From: Carnobacterium sp. 17-4
GTDB lineage: Bacteria; Bacillota; Bacilli; Lactobacillales; Carnobacteriaceae
Length of the DNA: 64,000 nt
Direction of reading: 5' to 3'
NCBI RefSeq assembly: GCF_000195575.1
Contig: NC_015391.1
Coordinates: 346,501-410,500, forward strand
Position numbers and translations under genes: made by a program. How positions within the stretch are numbered: position 1 is the first letter of the stretch; every line of letters starts with the position of its first letter. Of the stretch, positions 18,599-28,565 are shown piece by piece. Below the pieces are notes generated by a model. The model did no database searches. It was not told the DNA's origin and saw nothing but the letters and a program-made list of their open reading frames with translations.

Positions 18599-19141
18599 AT
18601 GTTTAAATATAATGTCCGTGGCGAAAATATTGAGGTAACTGCAGCTATTCGTAGTTATGTTGAAAAAAAAGTGGGGAAAGTTGAAAAATATTTTAATGAT
18701 GTACCTGAAGCAACAGCCCACGTTAATTTAAAAACGTATTCCGATAAAACGGCTAAAGTGGAGGTAACAATTCCTTTACCTTATTTAGTTCTACGCGCGG
18801 AAGAAACCTCGCCTGATTTATATGGAAGTATTGATTTGGTAACAGATAAACTTGAACGCCAAATGAGAAAATATAAAACTAAAGTTAACCGCAGATCTCG
18901 CGGATCCAACGTTGTTGTTCCACCTGCTTTACCAGGAGAAGAGGAAGAATTAATGGAAGATGAAGTGAATATCGTTAGAACGAAACGCTTATCATTGAAA
19001 CCAATGGATAGTGAAGAAGCTGTGTTACAAATGGACATGTTAGGACATAATTTCTTCATTTTTGAAGATGCAGACACAAATGGTACAAGTATCGTATACC
19101 GTCGTAAAGACGGAAAATATGGATTAATTGAAACCGAATAA
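18599..19141 (+). CDS. hpf: Ribosome hibernation-promoting factor, long form
   Basis: 180 residues from ATG 18599, spaced well from AAGGGGAGAG; GTG 18593 is too close to it. The N-terminal HPF/YfiA domain (about residues 1-100) binds the decoding region of the 30S subunit. The C-terminal domain (about 120-180, RTKRLSLKPM then MLGHNFFIFED) dimerises and lets two 70S ribosomes pair into a 100S particle. This long form is usual in Firmicutes and rises in stationary phase or stress. It is a single-gene transcript with its own promoter and terminator, and precedes secA as in many relatives. Confidence 0.95.
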   Translation: MFKYNVRGENIEVTAAIRSYVEKKVGKVEKYFNDVPEATAHVNLKTYSDKTAKVEVTIPLPYLVLRAEETSPDLYGSIDLVTDKLERQMRKYKTKVNRRSRGSNVVVPPALPGEEEELMEDEVNIVRTKRLSLKPMDSEEAVLQMDMLGHNFFIFEDADTNGTSIVYRRKDGKYGLIETE

Positions 19142-19159
19142 CTTAAAATGCTGAAAATG

Positions 19160-19207
19160 AAAAAACTTCAAGGCAAGAGAAACTTCTTTCTTGCCTTGAA
19201 GTTTTTT
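19160..19207 (+). terminator. Strong terminator after hpf
   Basis: A near-perfect 17-base inverted repeat (arms ACTTCAAGGCAAGA and TCTTGCCTTGAAGT at its core) followed by a T run. Confidence 0.9.
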
Positions 19208-19431
19208 AGATTTTCTTTTATTGCTAAAAAAGCATCTAGATAAGGAACGCTTAATGTGGATAAAAAGGTTTCAATTGTGAATCAGTAATGATAGAATTAA
19301 TAAGAATATTGACTATTGTCATAAAAATCGAAAATTCTAGCGTAAAGCTGAAGTCAACTAGTCTACTAACAAAATGAAACTTAACTTAAACTAAACAGAA
19401 ATATAGATAAAGATATAGGGGAGAAAGATTA

Positions 19432-21960
19432 ATGGCTAATTTTTTACGTAACTTAATTGAGAACGATAAAAAAGAATTAAAAAGCTTAAGCAAAATAGCT
19501 AAGCAAGTTGAAGAATTTGCAGATGTAATGGCTAATTTGTCAGATAATGAACTAAAAGCAAAAACACCTGCATTGAAGAAAAGATACCAAGATGGAGAAA
19601 CGTTAGATGCTTTACTGCCTGAATCTTTTGCGGTTGTCAGAGAAGCAGCTAAACGTGTACTAGGGTTGTATCCATATCACGTACAATTAATGGGTGGGGT
19701 TACGCTACATCGTGGAAACATTCCTGAAATGAAAACTGGTGAAGGTAAAACGCTAACCGCAACAATGCCTGTTTATTTAAATGCGTTAACAGGAGAAGGC
19801 GTACACGTTGTCACAGTAAATGAATATTTATCTAGTCGTGATGCTACTGAAATGGGAGAGTTATATGAATGGTTAGGCCTAACAGTAGGCTTAAACTTAA
19901 ATTCAAAATCTTCAGAAGAAAAACGTGAAGCTTATTTAGCGGATGTTATGTATAGTACGAATAACGAATTAGGATTTGATTATCTTAGAGATAATATGGT
20001 TGTTTACAAAGAACAAATGGTGCAAAGACCATTAAATTATGCGATTGTCGATGAAGTCGATTCTATTTTAATTGATGAAGCTAGAACACCATTGATCATC
20101 TCAGGTCAAGCAGCGAAATCGACAGCTCTATACAATCGAACAGATTTCTTTGTTAAAGGATTAAAAGAGGAAGAAGATTTCACAATTGACATTCCATCTA
20201 AAACGATTGCTTTAACGGAAACTGGAATTGAGAAAGCTGAAAAAACGTTTAGAATAGATAATTTATATGATGTGGAAAATCAAGCGCTGACACACCATAT
20301 CGATCAAGCTTTAAGAGCTAACTTTATTATGCATCATGACGTAGATTACGTTATTCAAGATGGTAAAGTAATGATCGTAGACCAGTTTACTGGTCGTATT
20401 ATGGAAGGTCGTCGCTATTCTGATGGTTTGCACCAAGCTATTGAAGCTAAAGAAAATGTAGAAATACAGAATGAATCAAAAACAATGGCGAATATAACAT
20501 TCCAAAACTACTTCCGTATGTACAGAAAATTAGCAGGTATGACAGGTACAGCTAAGACAGAAGAAGAAGAGTTCCGTGAAATTTACAACATTCACGTAGT
20601 GTCTATACCAACAAATAAACCATTGATTCGTGATGACAAACCAGATTTACTTTACCCAACATTGGAAAGCAAGTACCATGCTGTGGTTGCAGAAATCAAA
20701 GAACGGCATGCTAATGGCCAGCCAGTATTGGTAGGAACGGTAGCTGTTGAAACATCTGAACTAATATCCGGTTATTTAAGAAAAAATAACATTCCTCATC
20801 AAGTTTTGAATGCTAAGAATCACTTTAAAGAAGCTGAAATTATTACAAATGCTGGTCAAAAAGGTTCAGTTACAATTGCGACCAACATGGCTGGACGTGG
20901 AACAGATATTAAATTAGGTGCAGGTGTTCGTGAAGTAGGCGGACTATGTGTTATTGGTACAGAACGACATGAGTCACGTCGTATTGATAATCAATTGCGT
21001 GGACGTTCTGGACGACAAGGAGATCCTGGGGTTACTCAATTTTATCTTTCATTAGAAGACGAATTAATGAAGAGATTTGGTTCAGAACGTATCCAAGCTG
21101 TTCTTGAAAGACTTAAAGTGAGTGAAGAAGATGCTGTAATCCAAAGTAAAATGATTTCACGCCAAGTTGAATCTGCTCAAAAACGTGTGGAAGGAAATAA
21201 CTATGATACACGTAAAAATGTTTTGCAGTATGATGATGTCATGCGTGAGCAACGCGAAATTATGTACAATCAACGACTAGAAGTGATCATGGCTGAAGAT
21301 TCATTGAAACATGTCACTGTTCCAATGATCCAACGTACGATAGCACGTATTGTACAAATCAATACTCAAGGACCAAAAGAAGAGTGGAAATTACAAACTA
21401 TTCTTGATTTTGCACAGGCTTCTCTAGTTCACCCAGATGATATTGCCATGAGTGATTTAGAAGGTAAAACAGTTGAAGAAATTGAAACAGTCTTATTGGA
21501 CGCTGCAAAATCAATCTATGCTGAAAAAGAGAAACAATTAAATGGTAAAGAACAAGTTCTAGAATTTGAAAAAGTTGTTATTTTACGTGTAGTGGATAGC
21601 AAATGGACAGAGCACATTGATACAATGGAACAACTGCGCCAAGGTATTGGTCTGCGTGCATATGGACAAAGCAATCCATTAGTTGAGTACCAAGCAGAAG
21701 GGTTCAAATTGTTTGAAGAAATGATTGGTTCTATTGATTACGAAGTGACTCGTCTATTAATGAAATCACAAATTCGTCAAAACTTACAAAGAGAACAAGT
21801 TGCCAAAGGAACAACGGCACGTTCAACAGGTGACGGACAAGTTGTTAAAGAAGCACAAAAAAAACCAATGAAAATAGATAGTTCAAAAGTAGGGCGTAAT
21901 GATCCTTGTCCATGTGGAAGCGGTAAAAAGTATAAAAATTGTCATGGAAAATTGGATTAA
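19432..21960 (+). CDS. secA: Protein translocase ATPase SecA
   Basis: 842 residues, full length. It drives preproteins through the SecYEG channel by ATP hydrolysis. Visible motifs: Walker [10 protein letters not shown] near residue 105, [20 protein letters not shown], the second nucleotide-binding fold with [13 protein letters not shown], and the [15 protein letters not shown] segment. The C-terminal metal-binding motif C-x-C-x8-C-H ([16 protein letters not shown]) is intact. The start follows GGGGAGAAAG. The upstream 220 nt hold no clearly readable promoter. prfB follows, separated by a hairpin. Confidence 0.97.
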   Translation: MANFLRNLIENDKKELKSLSKIAKQVEEFADVMANLSDNELKAKTPALKKRYQDGETLDALLPESFAVVREAAKRVLGLYPYHVQLMGGVTLHRGNIPEMKTGEGKTLTATMPVYLNALTGEGVHVVTVNEYLSSRDATEMGELYEWLGLTVGLNLNSKSSEEKREAYLADVMYSTNNELGFDYLRDNMVVYKEQMVQRPLNYAIVDEVDSILIDEARTPLIISGQAAKSTALYNRTDFFVKGLKEEEDFTIDIPSKTIALTETGIEKAEKTFRIDNLYDVENQALTHHIDQALRANFIMHHDVDYVIQDGKVMIVDQFTGRIMEGRRYSDGLHQAIEAKENVEIQNESKTMANITFQNYFRMYRKLAGMTGTAKTEEEEFREIYNIHVVSIPTNKPLIRDDKPDLLYPTLESKYHAVVAEIKERHANGQPVLVGTVAVETSELISGYLRKNNIPHQVLNAKNHFKEAEIITNAGQKGSVTIATNMAGRGTDIKLGAGVREVGGLCVIGTERHESRRIDNQLRGRSGRQGDPGVTQFYLSLEDELMKRFGSERIQAVLERLKVSEEDAVIQSKMISRQVESAQKRVEGNNYDTRKNVLQYDDVMREQREIMYNQRLEVIMAEDSLKHVTVPMIQRTIARIVQINTQGPKEEWKLQTILDFAQASLVHPDDIAMSDLEGKTVEEIETVLLDAAKSIYAEKEKQLNGKEQVLEFEKVVILRVVDSKWTEHIDTMEQLRQGIGLRAYGQSNPLVEYQAEGFKLFEEMIGSIDYEVTRLLMKSQIRQNLQREQVAKGTTARSTGDGQVVKEAQKKPMKIDSSKVGRNDPCPCGSGKKYKNCHGKLD

Positions 21961-22015
21961 ACAAACCATTAGTGATTTGTTCAATTATCATATCAACTAA
22001 AAAATATAATATAGA

Positions 22016-22051
22016 AAAGAACACGATTTGTAAGATGAGTCGTGTTCTTTC
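22016..22051 (+). terminator. Possible terminator between secA and prfB
   Basis: Perfect 11-base arms AAAGAACACGA and TCGTGTTCTTT; the following T run is short and broken, so readthrough into prfB is likely. Confidence 0.55.
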
Positions 22052-22069
22052 TAAATTGGAGTGAAGATA

Positions 22070-23183
22070 ATGGAATTAAGTGATATTAGAAATAATTTAG
22101 AAACTGCGGATAAAAAAATAAACGGTTTTGGGAGGTCTCTTTGACTTAGAAACATTAGAAAGAGACATTGCTGAATACAATGATAGAATGACAGAACCCA
22201 CATTTTGGGATGATGCACAAAAAGCTCAAGCGATTATCAATGAAGCAAATGAGTTGAAAGAAAAATACAATCAATATAAAGATCTTTTAACTGAAAAAGA
22301 GGAATTAGACCTATTACTAGAAATGGTAAAAGAAGAAAACGATGAAGAACTAGTAAAAGAATTGGATAGTAAAATCAATCCCTTCTTAGATAAACTAGAT
22401 CAATATGAGTTGGAACTACTATTGAGTGACCCATATGATAAGAATAATGCGATTATTGAGCTGCATCCAGGAGCAGGTGGAACTGAATCACAAGATTGGG
22501 GCAACCTGCTGCTTAGAATGTATACACGCTGGGCTGAAAAAAGAGGATTTAAAATTGAAACACTGGATTACCAATCTGGTGATGAGGCAGGGATTAAAAG
22601 TGTAACTCTGCTGATTAAAGGAATGAATGCTTATGGTTACTTGAAAGCTGAAAAAGGCGTTCATCGTTTAGTACGAATTTCCCCATTCGATTCTGCAGGT
22701 CGCAGACATACTTCTTTTGTTTCAATTGATGTTGTACCCGAACTAGATGACAGTGTGGATATAAAAATCAATTCGGATGATTTGAAAGTGGATACCTATC
22801 GGGCAAGTGGAGCTGGTGGACAGCACATTAATACAACAGATTCAGCTGTCCGAATCACGCATATGCCAACTGGAGTTGTAGTGGCTAGTCAAGCACAACG
22901 TTCACAATTAAAAAATAGAGAACAAGCAATGAGCATGCTAAAAGCGAAATTGCATCAACTTGAGGTAGAAGAGCATGAAAAAGAAATGGCCGCTATTAGA
23001 GGCGAACAGTTAGAAATTGGTTGGGGATCACAAATTAGATCCTATGTCTTCCATCCTTATTCAATGGTAAAAGATCATCGGACAAATTATGAAACAGGTA
23101 ATATCAGTCAGGTTATGGACGGCGGAATTGACCCGTTTATACAAGCTTATCTGAGAAGTAAAATCTCAACAACTGAAGAATAA
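22070..23183 (+). CDS. prfB: Peptide chain release factor 2, with programmed +1 frameshift
   Basis: Read as 22070-22141 joined to 22143-23183, giving 370 residues, the normal RF2 size. The ATG at 22070 follows GGAG; 24 codons later the frame meets an in-frame UGA (22142-22144) in the context CTT-TGA-C, with an internal Shine-Dalgarno-like GGGAGG just before it. Slipping one base on CTT continues as DLETLERDI. This is the classic autoregulatory site: scarce RF2 lets the ribosome pause at UGA and shift. The SPF stop-codon recognition tripeptide ([11 protein letters not shown]) and the catalytic GGQ loop ([11 protein letters not shown]) are both present. Confidence 0.95.
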
Positions 23184-23192
23184 TAAAGAAAA

Positions 23193-23240
23193 GTCAAAAT
23201 TCCGACAAATTTAGCTGAATTGTCAGAATTTTGATTTTTT
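23193..23240 (+). terminator. Terminator after prfB
   Basis: GTCAAAATTC at 23193 pairs with GAATTTTGAT ending near 23235 as part of a long imperfect stem, followed by Ts. Confidence 0.8.
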
Positions 23241-23552
23241 CGTTTGTAACAAAAGAAATCTACCGAATCCCAAAATTAGAGTTCATTAGATGGGTAAGTG
23301 GTAGGGATTATCCTTATTAAACCGTTTTTTATAAAAAAAAGTAAAAAAAAGAACTGGAAATCATTCAGTACATCTAAATAAGACAGTAACGTTACAGAAA
23401 TAATACAGATTGAAATGAATTTGTAAAGTAAATACAACTGACAGAAGTTTTTATAGTGCTATAATGATTAAGCATTGAGGCAAAATACCCATGGCGGTAG
23501 AAGAAACACCTGAATTGTGTGTTAGAAACTAAAAAAGTTAGGTGATAAAAAA
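23241..23552 (+). promoter_or_regulatory. Leader region and promoter of ftsE, with a possible 13-codon uORF
   Basis: Promoter: CTGACA (23438-23443), 16-nt spacer, TATAAT (23460-23465). In the leader, ATG 23491 with GAGG ten bases before opens a 13-codon frame (MAVEETPELCVRN) ending at 23532, 20 nt before ftsE. CACCT (23507-23511) could pair with the ftsE ribosome site AGGTG (23540-23544). From 23241 to 23437 I see nothing recognisable. Confidence 0.45.
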
Positions 23553-24239
23553 ATGATTGAAATGCAAAATGTCTACAAGAAGTATCCTAACGGTATTACA
23601 GCTATTAATGGTTTATCTGTTCGTATAGAGTCAGGTGAATTTGTATATGTTGTCGGGCCTAGTGGAGCTGGTAAATCAACTTTTATAAAGATGATTTATC
23701 GTGAAGAAAAAGCAACTAAAGGTACAATTAAAGTCGGAGATTTTGATTTAATGACTATTAAAGAAAAAAACATTCCTTTTTTAAGACGTTATGTCGGAGT
23801 TGTATTCCAAGATTTTAAATTACTTCCAAAATTAACAGTGTATGAAAATATTGCCTATGCGATGGAAGTTGTCGAAAAAAACCCTAAAGCCATTCAAAAA
23901 AGAGTATTAGAAGTTCTCGAACTAGTCGGTCTAAAACACAAAGTACGTATGTTTCCTAATGAATTATCAGGTGGAGAGCAACAGCGAATTGCCATTGCAA
24001 GAGCTATTGCAAATACGCCTCATGTCTTAATTGCAGATGAGCCAACTGGGAACCTTGATCCAGATACATCATGGGAAATCATGAAAATTTTGGAAGAAAT
24101 CAGTAATCAAGGAACAACTGTAATTATGGCAACTCATAATAGTCAAATCGTTAACGTTGTTAAACACCGTGTACTTGCGGTTGAGAATGGACGCATTGTC
24201 CGAGATCAATTGGAAGGAGATTACGGTTATGAAGCCTAG
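23553..24239 (+). CDS. ftsE: Cell-division ABC-type ATPase FtsE
   Basis: 228 residues. An ABC ATPase with Walker A GPSGAGKST near residue 40, signature LSGGEQQRIAIARA, and Walker B VLIADEPTGNLD. With FtsX it does not transport but relays ATP hydrolysis across the membrane to a peptidoglycan hydrolase. It overlaps ftsX by 11 bases and is followed by a PcsB/CwlO-type hydrolase, the expected partner. The start follows TTAGGTGAT. Confidence 0.96.
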   Translation: MIEMQNVYKKYPNGITAINGLSVRIESGEFVYVVGPSGAGKSTFIKMIYREEKATKGTIKVGDFDLMTIKEKNIPFLRRYVGVVFQDFKLLPKLTVYENIAYAMEVVEKNPKAIQKRVLEVLELVGLKHKVRMFPNELSGGEQQRIAIARAIANTPHVLIADEPTGNLDPDTSWEIMKILEEISNQGTTVIMATHNSQIVNVVKHRVLAVENGRIVRDQLEGDYGYEA

Positions 24240-25116
24240 AACAGCAAAAAGACATGTTATTGATAGTTTGAAAAGTTTGAAGAGAAATGGCTGGATGTCA
24301 TTTGCAGCTATTAGTGCTGTAACAGTAACTCTACTATTAGTTGGATCATTTATTGCAATGTTAATGAACGTAAATAAGCTAGCTACTGATATTGAAAATG
24401 ATGTAAGTGTTAGAGTATATATTGATTTAGCCGCAAATGAAGAACAACAACAACAATTACAGTCAGAATTAGAAACACTTGATAATGTGGAATCAGTTGA
24501 ATTCTCAAGTCGTGAAGATGAATTAGAGCAAGTAGTCGGCAGCTATGGTGATGAATTTAATTTATTTGATGGAGACGATAATCCTTTATACGATGTATAT
24601 ATTGTAAATACAGATGATCCAGAAAATACAGCACCTGTTGCAGAACAGATTGAAGAGTTAGATTACGTCACTCAAGTCAATTATGGTGGAGCAACTGCAG
24701 ATAACTTATTTAAAACGATGAATACGGTTCGTAACGTTGGAGCAGTCGTGATTGTTGCGTTGATTCTGACAGCTGTATTTTTAATTTCAAATACGATTCG
24801 AATCACAATCTTTTCACGCCGTACTGAGATTGAAATTATGAAATTAGTCGGTGCAACAAATTGGTATATCAGATGGCCTTTCTTAATTGAAGGAGCTTTA
24901 ATAGGGCTGATTGGTGCAATTATACCAGTAACGATTTTGAGCTTTGTATACGTTGCATCATTTGATGTACTAACAAATTTCTTAAAAGGTACGTATTTTG
25001 CACTCCTAACGCCAAATCCATTTTTATACCAAGTTGGCGGATTAATGCTGGCAATCGGGATTATTATCGGTGCAATCGGATCATTCATGTCAATTAGAAA
25101 ATTCTTAAAAGTATAA
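24229..25116 (+). CDS. ftsX: Cell-division membrane protein FtsX
   Basis: 295 residues from ATG 24229, which has AAGGAG nine bases upstream and overlaps the ftsE stop; earlier in-frame starts lie deep in ftsE and are rejected. One N-terminal membrane segment, a large extracellular loop of about 120 residues that in related species contacts the hydrolase, then three more membrane segments in the C-terminal FtsX domain (RRTEIEIMKLVGATNWYIR). Together with FtsE it should switch on the hydrolase encoded just downstream. Confidence 0.95.
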   Translation: MKPRTAKRHVIDSLKSLKRNGWMSFAAISAVTVTLLLVGSFIAMLMNVNKLATDIENDVSVRVYIDLAANEEQQQQLQSELETLDNVESVEFSSREDELEQVVGSYGDEFNLFDGDDNPLYDVYIVNTDDPENTAPVAEQIEELDYVTQVNYGGATADNLFKTMNTVRNVGAVVIVALILTAVFLISNTIRITIFSRRTEIEIMKLVGATNWYIRWPFLIEGALIGLIGAIIPVTILSFVYVASFDVLTNFLKGTYFALLTPNPFLYQVGGLMLAIGIIIGAIGSFMSIRKFLKV

Positions 25117-25171
25117 TGACTTTAACTAAAGACAAAAACTAAACTATTTGGGAAAACGGGGGATAACAAAA

Positions 25172-26383
25172 TTGAATAAAAAGTTCATTAATATAGCATT
25201 AGTTGCAGCATTAGGTTTTTCAACCTATGTTGCACCTATGACAGCATTTGCAAGTACAGATGAGGATATCCAAACATCTACAGAAAAATTGGTTGATCTA
25301 GAAAAGAAAGAAGCTTCAGCAGAATCTCAATTAGCAACCATTACAGCTACCATCACTGATAACGAAAACAACGCGAAATCTTTGATGTCTGAAATGAAAA
25401 AAACACAAACAAGTTTAAACGAGTTGGAAACAGAAGTTTCTGATTTGACTACTGCTATTGAGCAACGCGAAGCTAAATTGCAAGATCAAGCACGCTCTGT
25501 ACAAGTTGATGGAGATAATCAAAATTATGTAGATTTTGTACTAAATGCTGACTCAATTGCTGATATTATTGGACGCACTGATGTCGTTTCCCAAATTGTA
25601 TCTGCAAATCAAGATTTAGTAAAAGCTCAAGCAGCTGATAAAGAAGCTGTAGCTACAAAACAAAAAGAAACTGAAAAAAAAGCTGAAGAGCAAACTTTAT
25701 TGGCTGCAAAATTGGAAGCCTCTAAGACTGACTTAGAACAACAAAAATTAGAAAAAGAAGCAGTTGTTGCATCTATTGCTGCTGAAAAATCTATTGTAAC
25801 AAATGAAAAAGAAAAATTTCTAGCTGTTAAAGCAGCAGCAGAAAAAGGGGCAGAAGAATTAGCGCTTGTTAAAACAACGTCTTCTGTTAAAAATACAAGT
25901 TCTGCAACTGTTGAATTAACGAGTTCTGAAACTAAAGCAAATGAGGCTTCAGAATTAACAGCTAAACCAATTGAAACAAAAAAAGCTGATTCAACAGCAA
26001 CAGCAGTAACTTCTTCAAATGGTTCATGGGCAACAATTAAAAGTGCTGCCTATGGGGTTATTGGAACACCGTATCTTTATGGTGGAACAACTACCAGCGG
26101 TTTTGACTGTTCTGGTTTCACTAGCTATGCATTTGCAGCAGCTGGTATCAGTCTTCCACGTACAGCAGGCGCTCAATACGCAGCTTCAACAAAGATTTCA
26201 CAATCTGAAGCACAACCTGGTGATTTAGTATTCTTTAACCAAACAGGAAGTATTGATCACGTAGGTATCTATCTTGGAAACAATCAATTCATTGGTTCAC
26301 AATCGTCAAAAGGTGTTTCAGTTACAACGATTAGTCAAGCTTACTGGGCTCAATACTTGGTTGGTTTTGGCCGTATAAACTAA
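25172..26383 (+). CDS. Secreted coiled-coil NlpC/P60 peptidoglycan hydrolase (PcsB/CwlO-like)
   Basis: 403 residues from TTG 25172, preceded by CGGGGGA. A signal peptide ends near AFA-ST (about residue 30). Residues about 30-220 form a long coiled coil rich in K, E and Q; then a Ser/Thr/Ala-rich linker and a C-terminal NlpC/P60 domain with the catalytic Cys in GFDCSGFTSYAF and the His in SIDHVGIYLGNN. Such enzymes cut the peptide stem of peptidoglycan and are held inactive by the coiled coil until FtsEX activates them. Its position right after ftsEX supports that role. The catalytic domain is NlpC/P60 as in CwlO, not the CHAP domain of pneumococcal PcsB. Confidence 0.9.
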   Translation: MNKKFINIALVAALGFSTYVAPMTAFASTDEDIQTSTEKLVDLEKKEASAESQLATITATITDNENNAKSLMSEMKKTQTSLNELETEVSDLTTAIEQREAKLQDQARSVQVDGDNQNYVDFVLNADSIADIIGRTDVVSQIVSANQDLVKAQAADKEAVATKQKETEKKAEEQTLLAAKLEASKTDLEQQKLEKEAVVASIAAEKSIVTNEKEKFLAVKAAAEKGAEELALVKTTSSVKNTSSATVELTSSETKANEASELTAKPIETKKADSTATAVTSSNGSWATIKSAAYGVIGTPYLYGGTTTSGFDCSGFTSYAFAAAGISLPRTAGAQYAASTKISQSEAQPGDLVFFNQTGSIDHVGIYLGNNQFIGSQSSKGVSVTTISQAYWAQYLVGFGRIN

Positions 26384-26435
26384 ATCACTTAATAAAATAC
26401 AGATTTTTTTTCTGATCGTTTCCCAAAAACGTTTT

Positions 26436-26476
26436 AAACCAATCGCTAACATCGTGTTAGCGATTGGTTTTTTTTT
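26436..26476 (+). terminator. Terminator after the NlpC/P60 hydrolase gene
   Basis: Perfect 15-base arms (AAACCAATCGCTAAC at 26436-26450 with its complement at 26456-26470) followed by a T tract. Confidence 0.92.
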
Positions 26477-26612
26477 AGATAAAAAAATAAATATGGGGTA
26501 TAAACTGCTTTTTATTGTAAAAATCATGTAAACTATATTTAGAAATAGATAAATTCATGATTATATTGATTTAGTTTGATAAAATAGAAAAGAAGAGAAG
26601 GAGTAGATGCAA

Positions 26613-27791
26613 ATGGCAGCAAATTTTTTAATTGCGCTAGTGCTATTTTTTATCCAACCTACATTTTTAGTGGGTTTAGTTTTTGCAATTTGGACAAGTC
26701 ACCGTAGGATCAACCATGAAAGAAGTAATCATCGTGTTGCTGTTTATAATACATTGTATGAAATTAAAAACTATTTAATTTTAGGACTTCTTTCTGGAGT
26801 AATTGGTTCAATTCTTTTAACCATTGTTGGCATTCCACTTACAATGGATTGGATTATTGTGTATCAAATTGTAACAATTTTGAGCTTGGTTGTTGGTTAT
26901 CGGTTTGTTCATCCGATATTTACAATTTCAATCAGTTCATTAATTCTGTTAGGACTACCATTAGTTTTAGCCAGTCATGATTTTTCTTTTATACCGAATA
27001 ACTGGTACCAACCTTTAAGTCAAAGTGAATTTATCGGTATGCCATTATTTATGAATAGCTTCATTATTCTTATTTTTTTATTAGGGGCTTCTATTTTTAC
27101 CATTAAAAGAAAAGCGGATACTCATTTATCTGCTCGCTTTTTAAAAACAAAACGAGGAAAACGGATTGCGAAATATCCAATAAAACCTTTTTGGGTATTG
27201 CCATTGTTATTAGTTGTTCCAGGTGAAGGTTTCCAAGCATTCTTTAGCTGGTGGCCAGTCTTTTCAATTGGAAACGAATTGTATTCTTTCTTTTGGTTGC
27301 CGATTTTAATCGGTTTTCAATTCACTATCCAATCTCAAGTGCCAAAAGCTGCTGTTTCCAAGTTAGTTAATGATTTAGTAGTAATAACAGGAGTGGCAGT
27401 GATTATTGCCATCGCTTCTATTTGGCTTCCTTATGCTCCGATTTTTGGATTTGTGTTCTTGATTATTGGTGGAGGGATTGTATTATATCGTCACCGTAAA
27501 CGAGAAAAAAACTGGAATGTTCTTTTTGGACCCGCTGAAAACGGGATAAAAATTATTGGTATTCGTCCAGATACGCCAGCGGAAAAAATGAATTTGGTAG
27601 TTGGAGACACAATTGTTTATTGCAATAATATGCCTATTGAAACCGAATCTGATTTTTATCAAGCATTATCAAAGAACAGTGTCTATTGTCATTTGAAAGT
27701 TAGAGGTATAGATGGTGAGCTTCGCTTAACTGAAACAGCTATTTATGCAGACTCTCCTCATGAAATTGGCGTAGTAATCTTAGAAAAGTAG
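26613..27791 (+). CDS. minJ: MinJ-like polytopic membrane protein with C-terminal PDZ domain
   Basis: 392 residues from ATG 26613, nine bases after AAGGAG; ATG 26607 is only three bases away from it. About seven or eight hydrophobic segments fill the first 300 residues, and residues about 310-390 form a PDZ-like domain (IRPDTPAEKMNLVVGDTIVY). Bacillus MinJ has the same size and layout and links DivIVA to MinCD at the division site; it too lies near ftsEX. The gene ends 48 nt before phoP without a terminator, so they could be cotranscribed. The symbol is by similarity of layout and context. Confidence 0.75.
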   Translation: MAANFLIALVLFFIQPTFLVGLVFAIWTSHRRINHERSNHRVAVYNTLYEIKNYLILGLLSGVIGSILLTIVGIPLTMDWIIVYQIVTILSLVVGYRFVHPIFTISISSLILLGLPLVLASHDFSFIPNNWYQPLSQSEFIGMPLFMNSFIILIFLLGASIFTIKRKADTHLSARFLKTKRGKRIAKYPIKPFWVLPLLLVVPGEGFQAFFSWWPVFSIGNELYSFFWLPILIGFQFTIQSQVPKAAVSKLVNDLVVITGVAVIIAIASIWLPYAPIFGFVFLIIGGGIVLYRHRKREKNWNVLFGPAENGIKIIGIRPDTPAEKMNLVVGDTIVYCNNMPIETESDFYQALSKNSVYCHLKVRGIDGELRLTETAIYADSPHEIGVVILEK

Positions 27792-27839
27792 GTTAAGGCA
27801 AAAAGGGAAGATTAAAAATATCAATATAGGCGGGATAAA

Positions 27840-28565
27840 ATGAAAAAAGTATTAATTGTCGATGATGAACAATCTATTTTAACATTGTTAGCTTTTAATC
27901 TAGAAAAAGAAGGTTATCAAGTAGATACAGCTTTGGATGGTTTAGAGGGATATGAAATGGCCGTTGCTCATCCTTATGATTTTATTATTTTAGATTTAAT
28001 GCTTCCATCAATGGGTGGGATGGACATTTGTAAAAAATTGCGACAAGAAAAGATTGAAGCACCAATAATGATGTTAACAGCTAAAGATGATGAACTTGAA
28101 AAAATTATCGGTCTTGAATTAGGTGCGGATGATTATATGACTAAACCATTCAGTCCTCGTGAAGTGCTTGCGAGAATGAAAGCAATCATGAGACGGATGA
28201 GCAGTAAAAGTAAGGCAGAAGAAGCTTTAAAAGAGTCGAATAGTACAGCAGAACAGGATGAATTAATTAAAGTAGGAGATATTCAAATAGACCCTAGCCA
28301 GTATGAAGTAATTGTAAGAGGAAAAAAAATAGATGTTACTCCAAAAGAATTCGAATTACTGATGTATATGATCAAACGAATCAATCGTATTCTAAGCAGA
28401 GAACAATTGCTGGATGCAATATGGAACTTTGATTATGCAGGTGAAACCAGAATTGTTGATGTACACATTAGTCACTTAAGAGAAAAAATAGAAGTAGACA
28501 CAAAGAATCCTACTTATATTCGAACAGTAAGAGGTTTTGGCTATAAATTTGAGGCTCCTAAATAA
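27840..28565 (+). CDS. phoP: OmpR-type response regulator, PhoP-like
   Basis: 241 residues. Receiver domain with the acidic pair D8/D9, phosphoacceptor D52 (FIILDLMLPS) and the conserved lysine in TKPF; C-terminal winged helix (PKEFELLMYMI, then VDVHISHLREKI and TVRGFGYKF). It overlaps the kinase gene by one base and sits just upstream of two phosphate-transport operons that carry PhoP-box-like repeats, so it most likely activates them when phosphate is short. Confidence 0.92.
   Translation: MKKVLIVDDEQSILTLLAFNLEKEGYQVDTALDGLEGYEMAVAHPYDFIILDLMLPSMGGMDICKKLRQEKIEAPIMMLTAKDDELEKIIGLELGADDYMTKPFSPREVLARMKAIMRRMSSKSKAEEALKESNSTAEQDELIKVGDIQIDPSQYEVIVRGKKIDVTPKEFELLMYMIKRINRILSREQLLDAIWNFDYAGETRIVDVHISHLREKIEVDTKNPTYIRTVRGFGYKFEAPK

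Noticed and set aside
22128-22144. TTG 22128 as start of prfB
   Set aside because: It is an artefact of the frameshift; the real start is ATG 22070.
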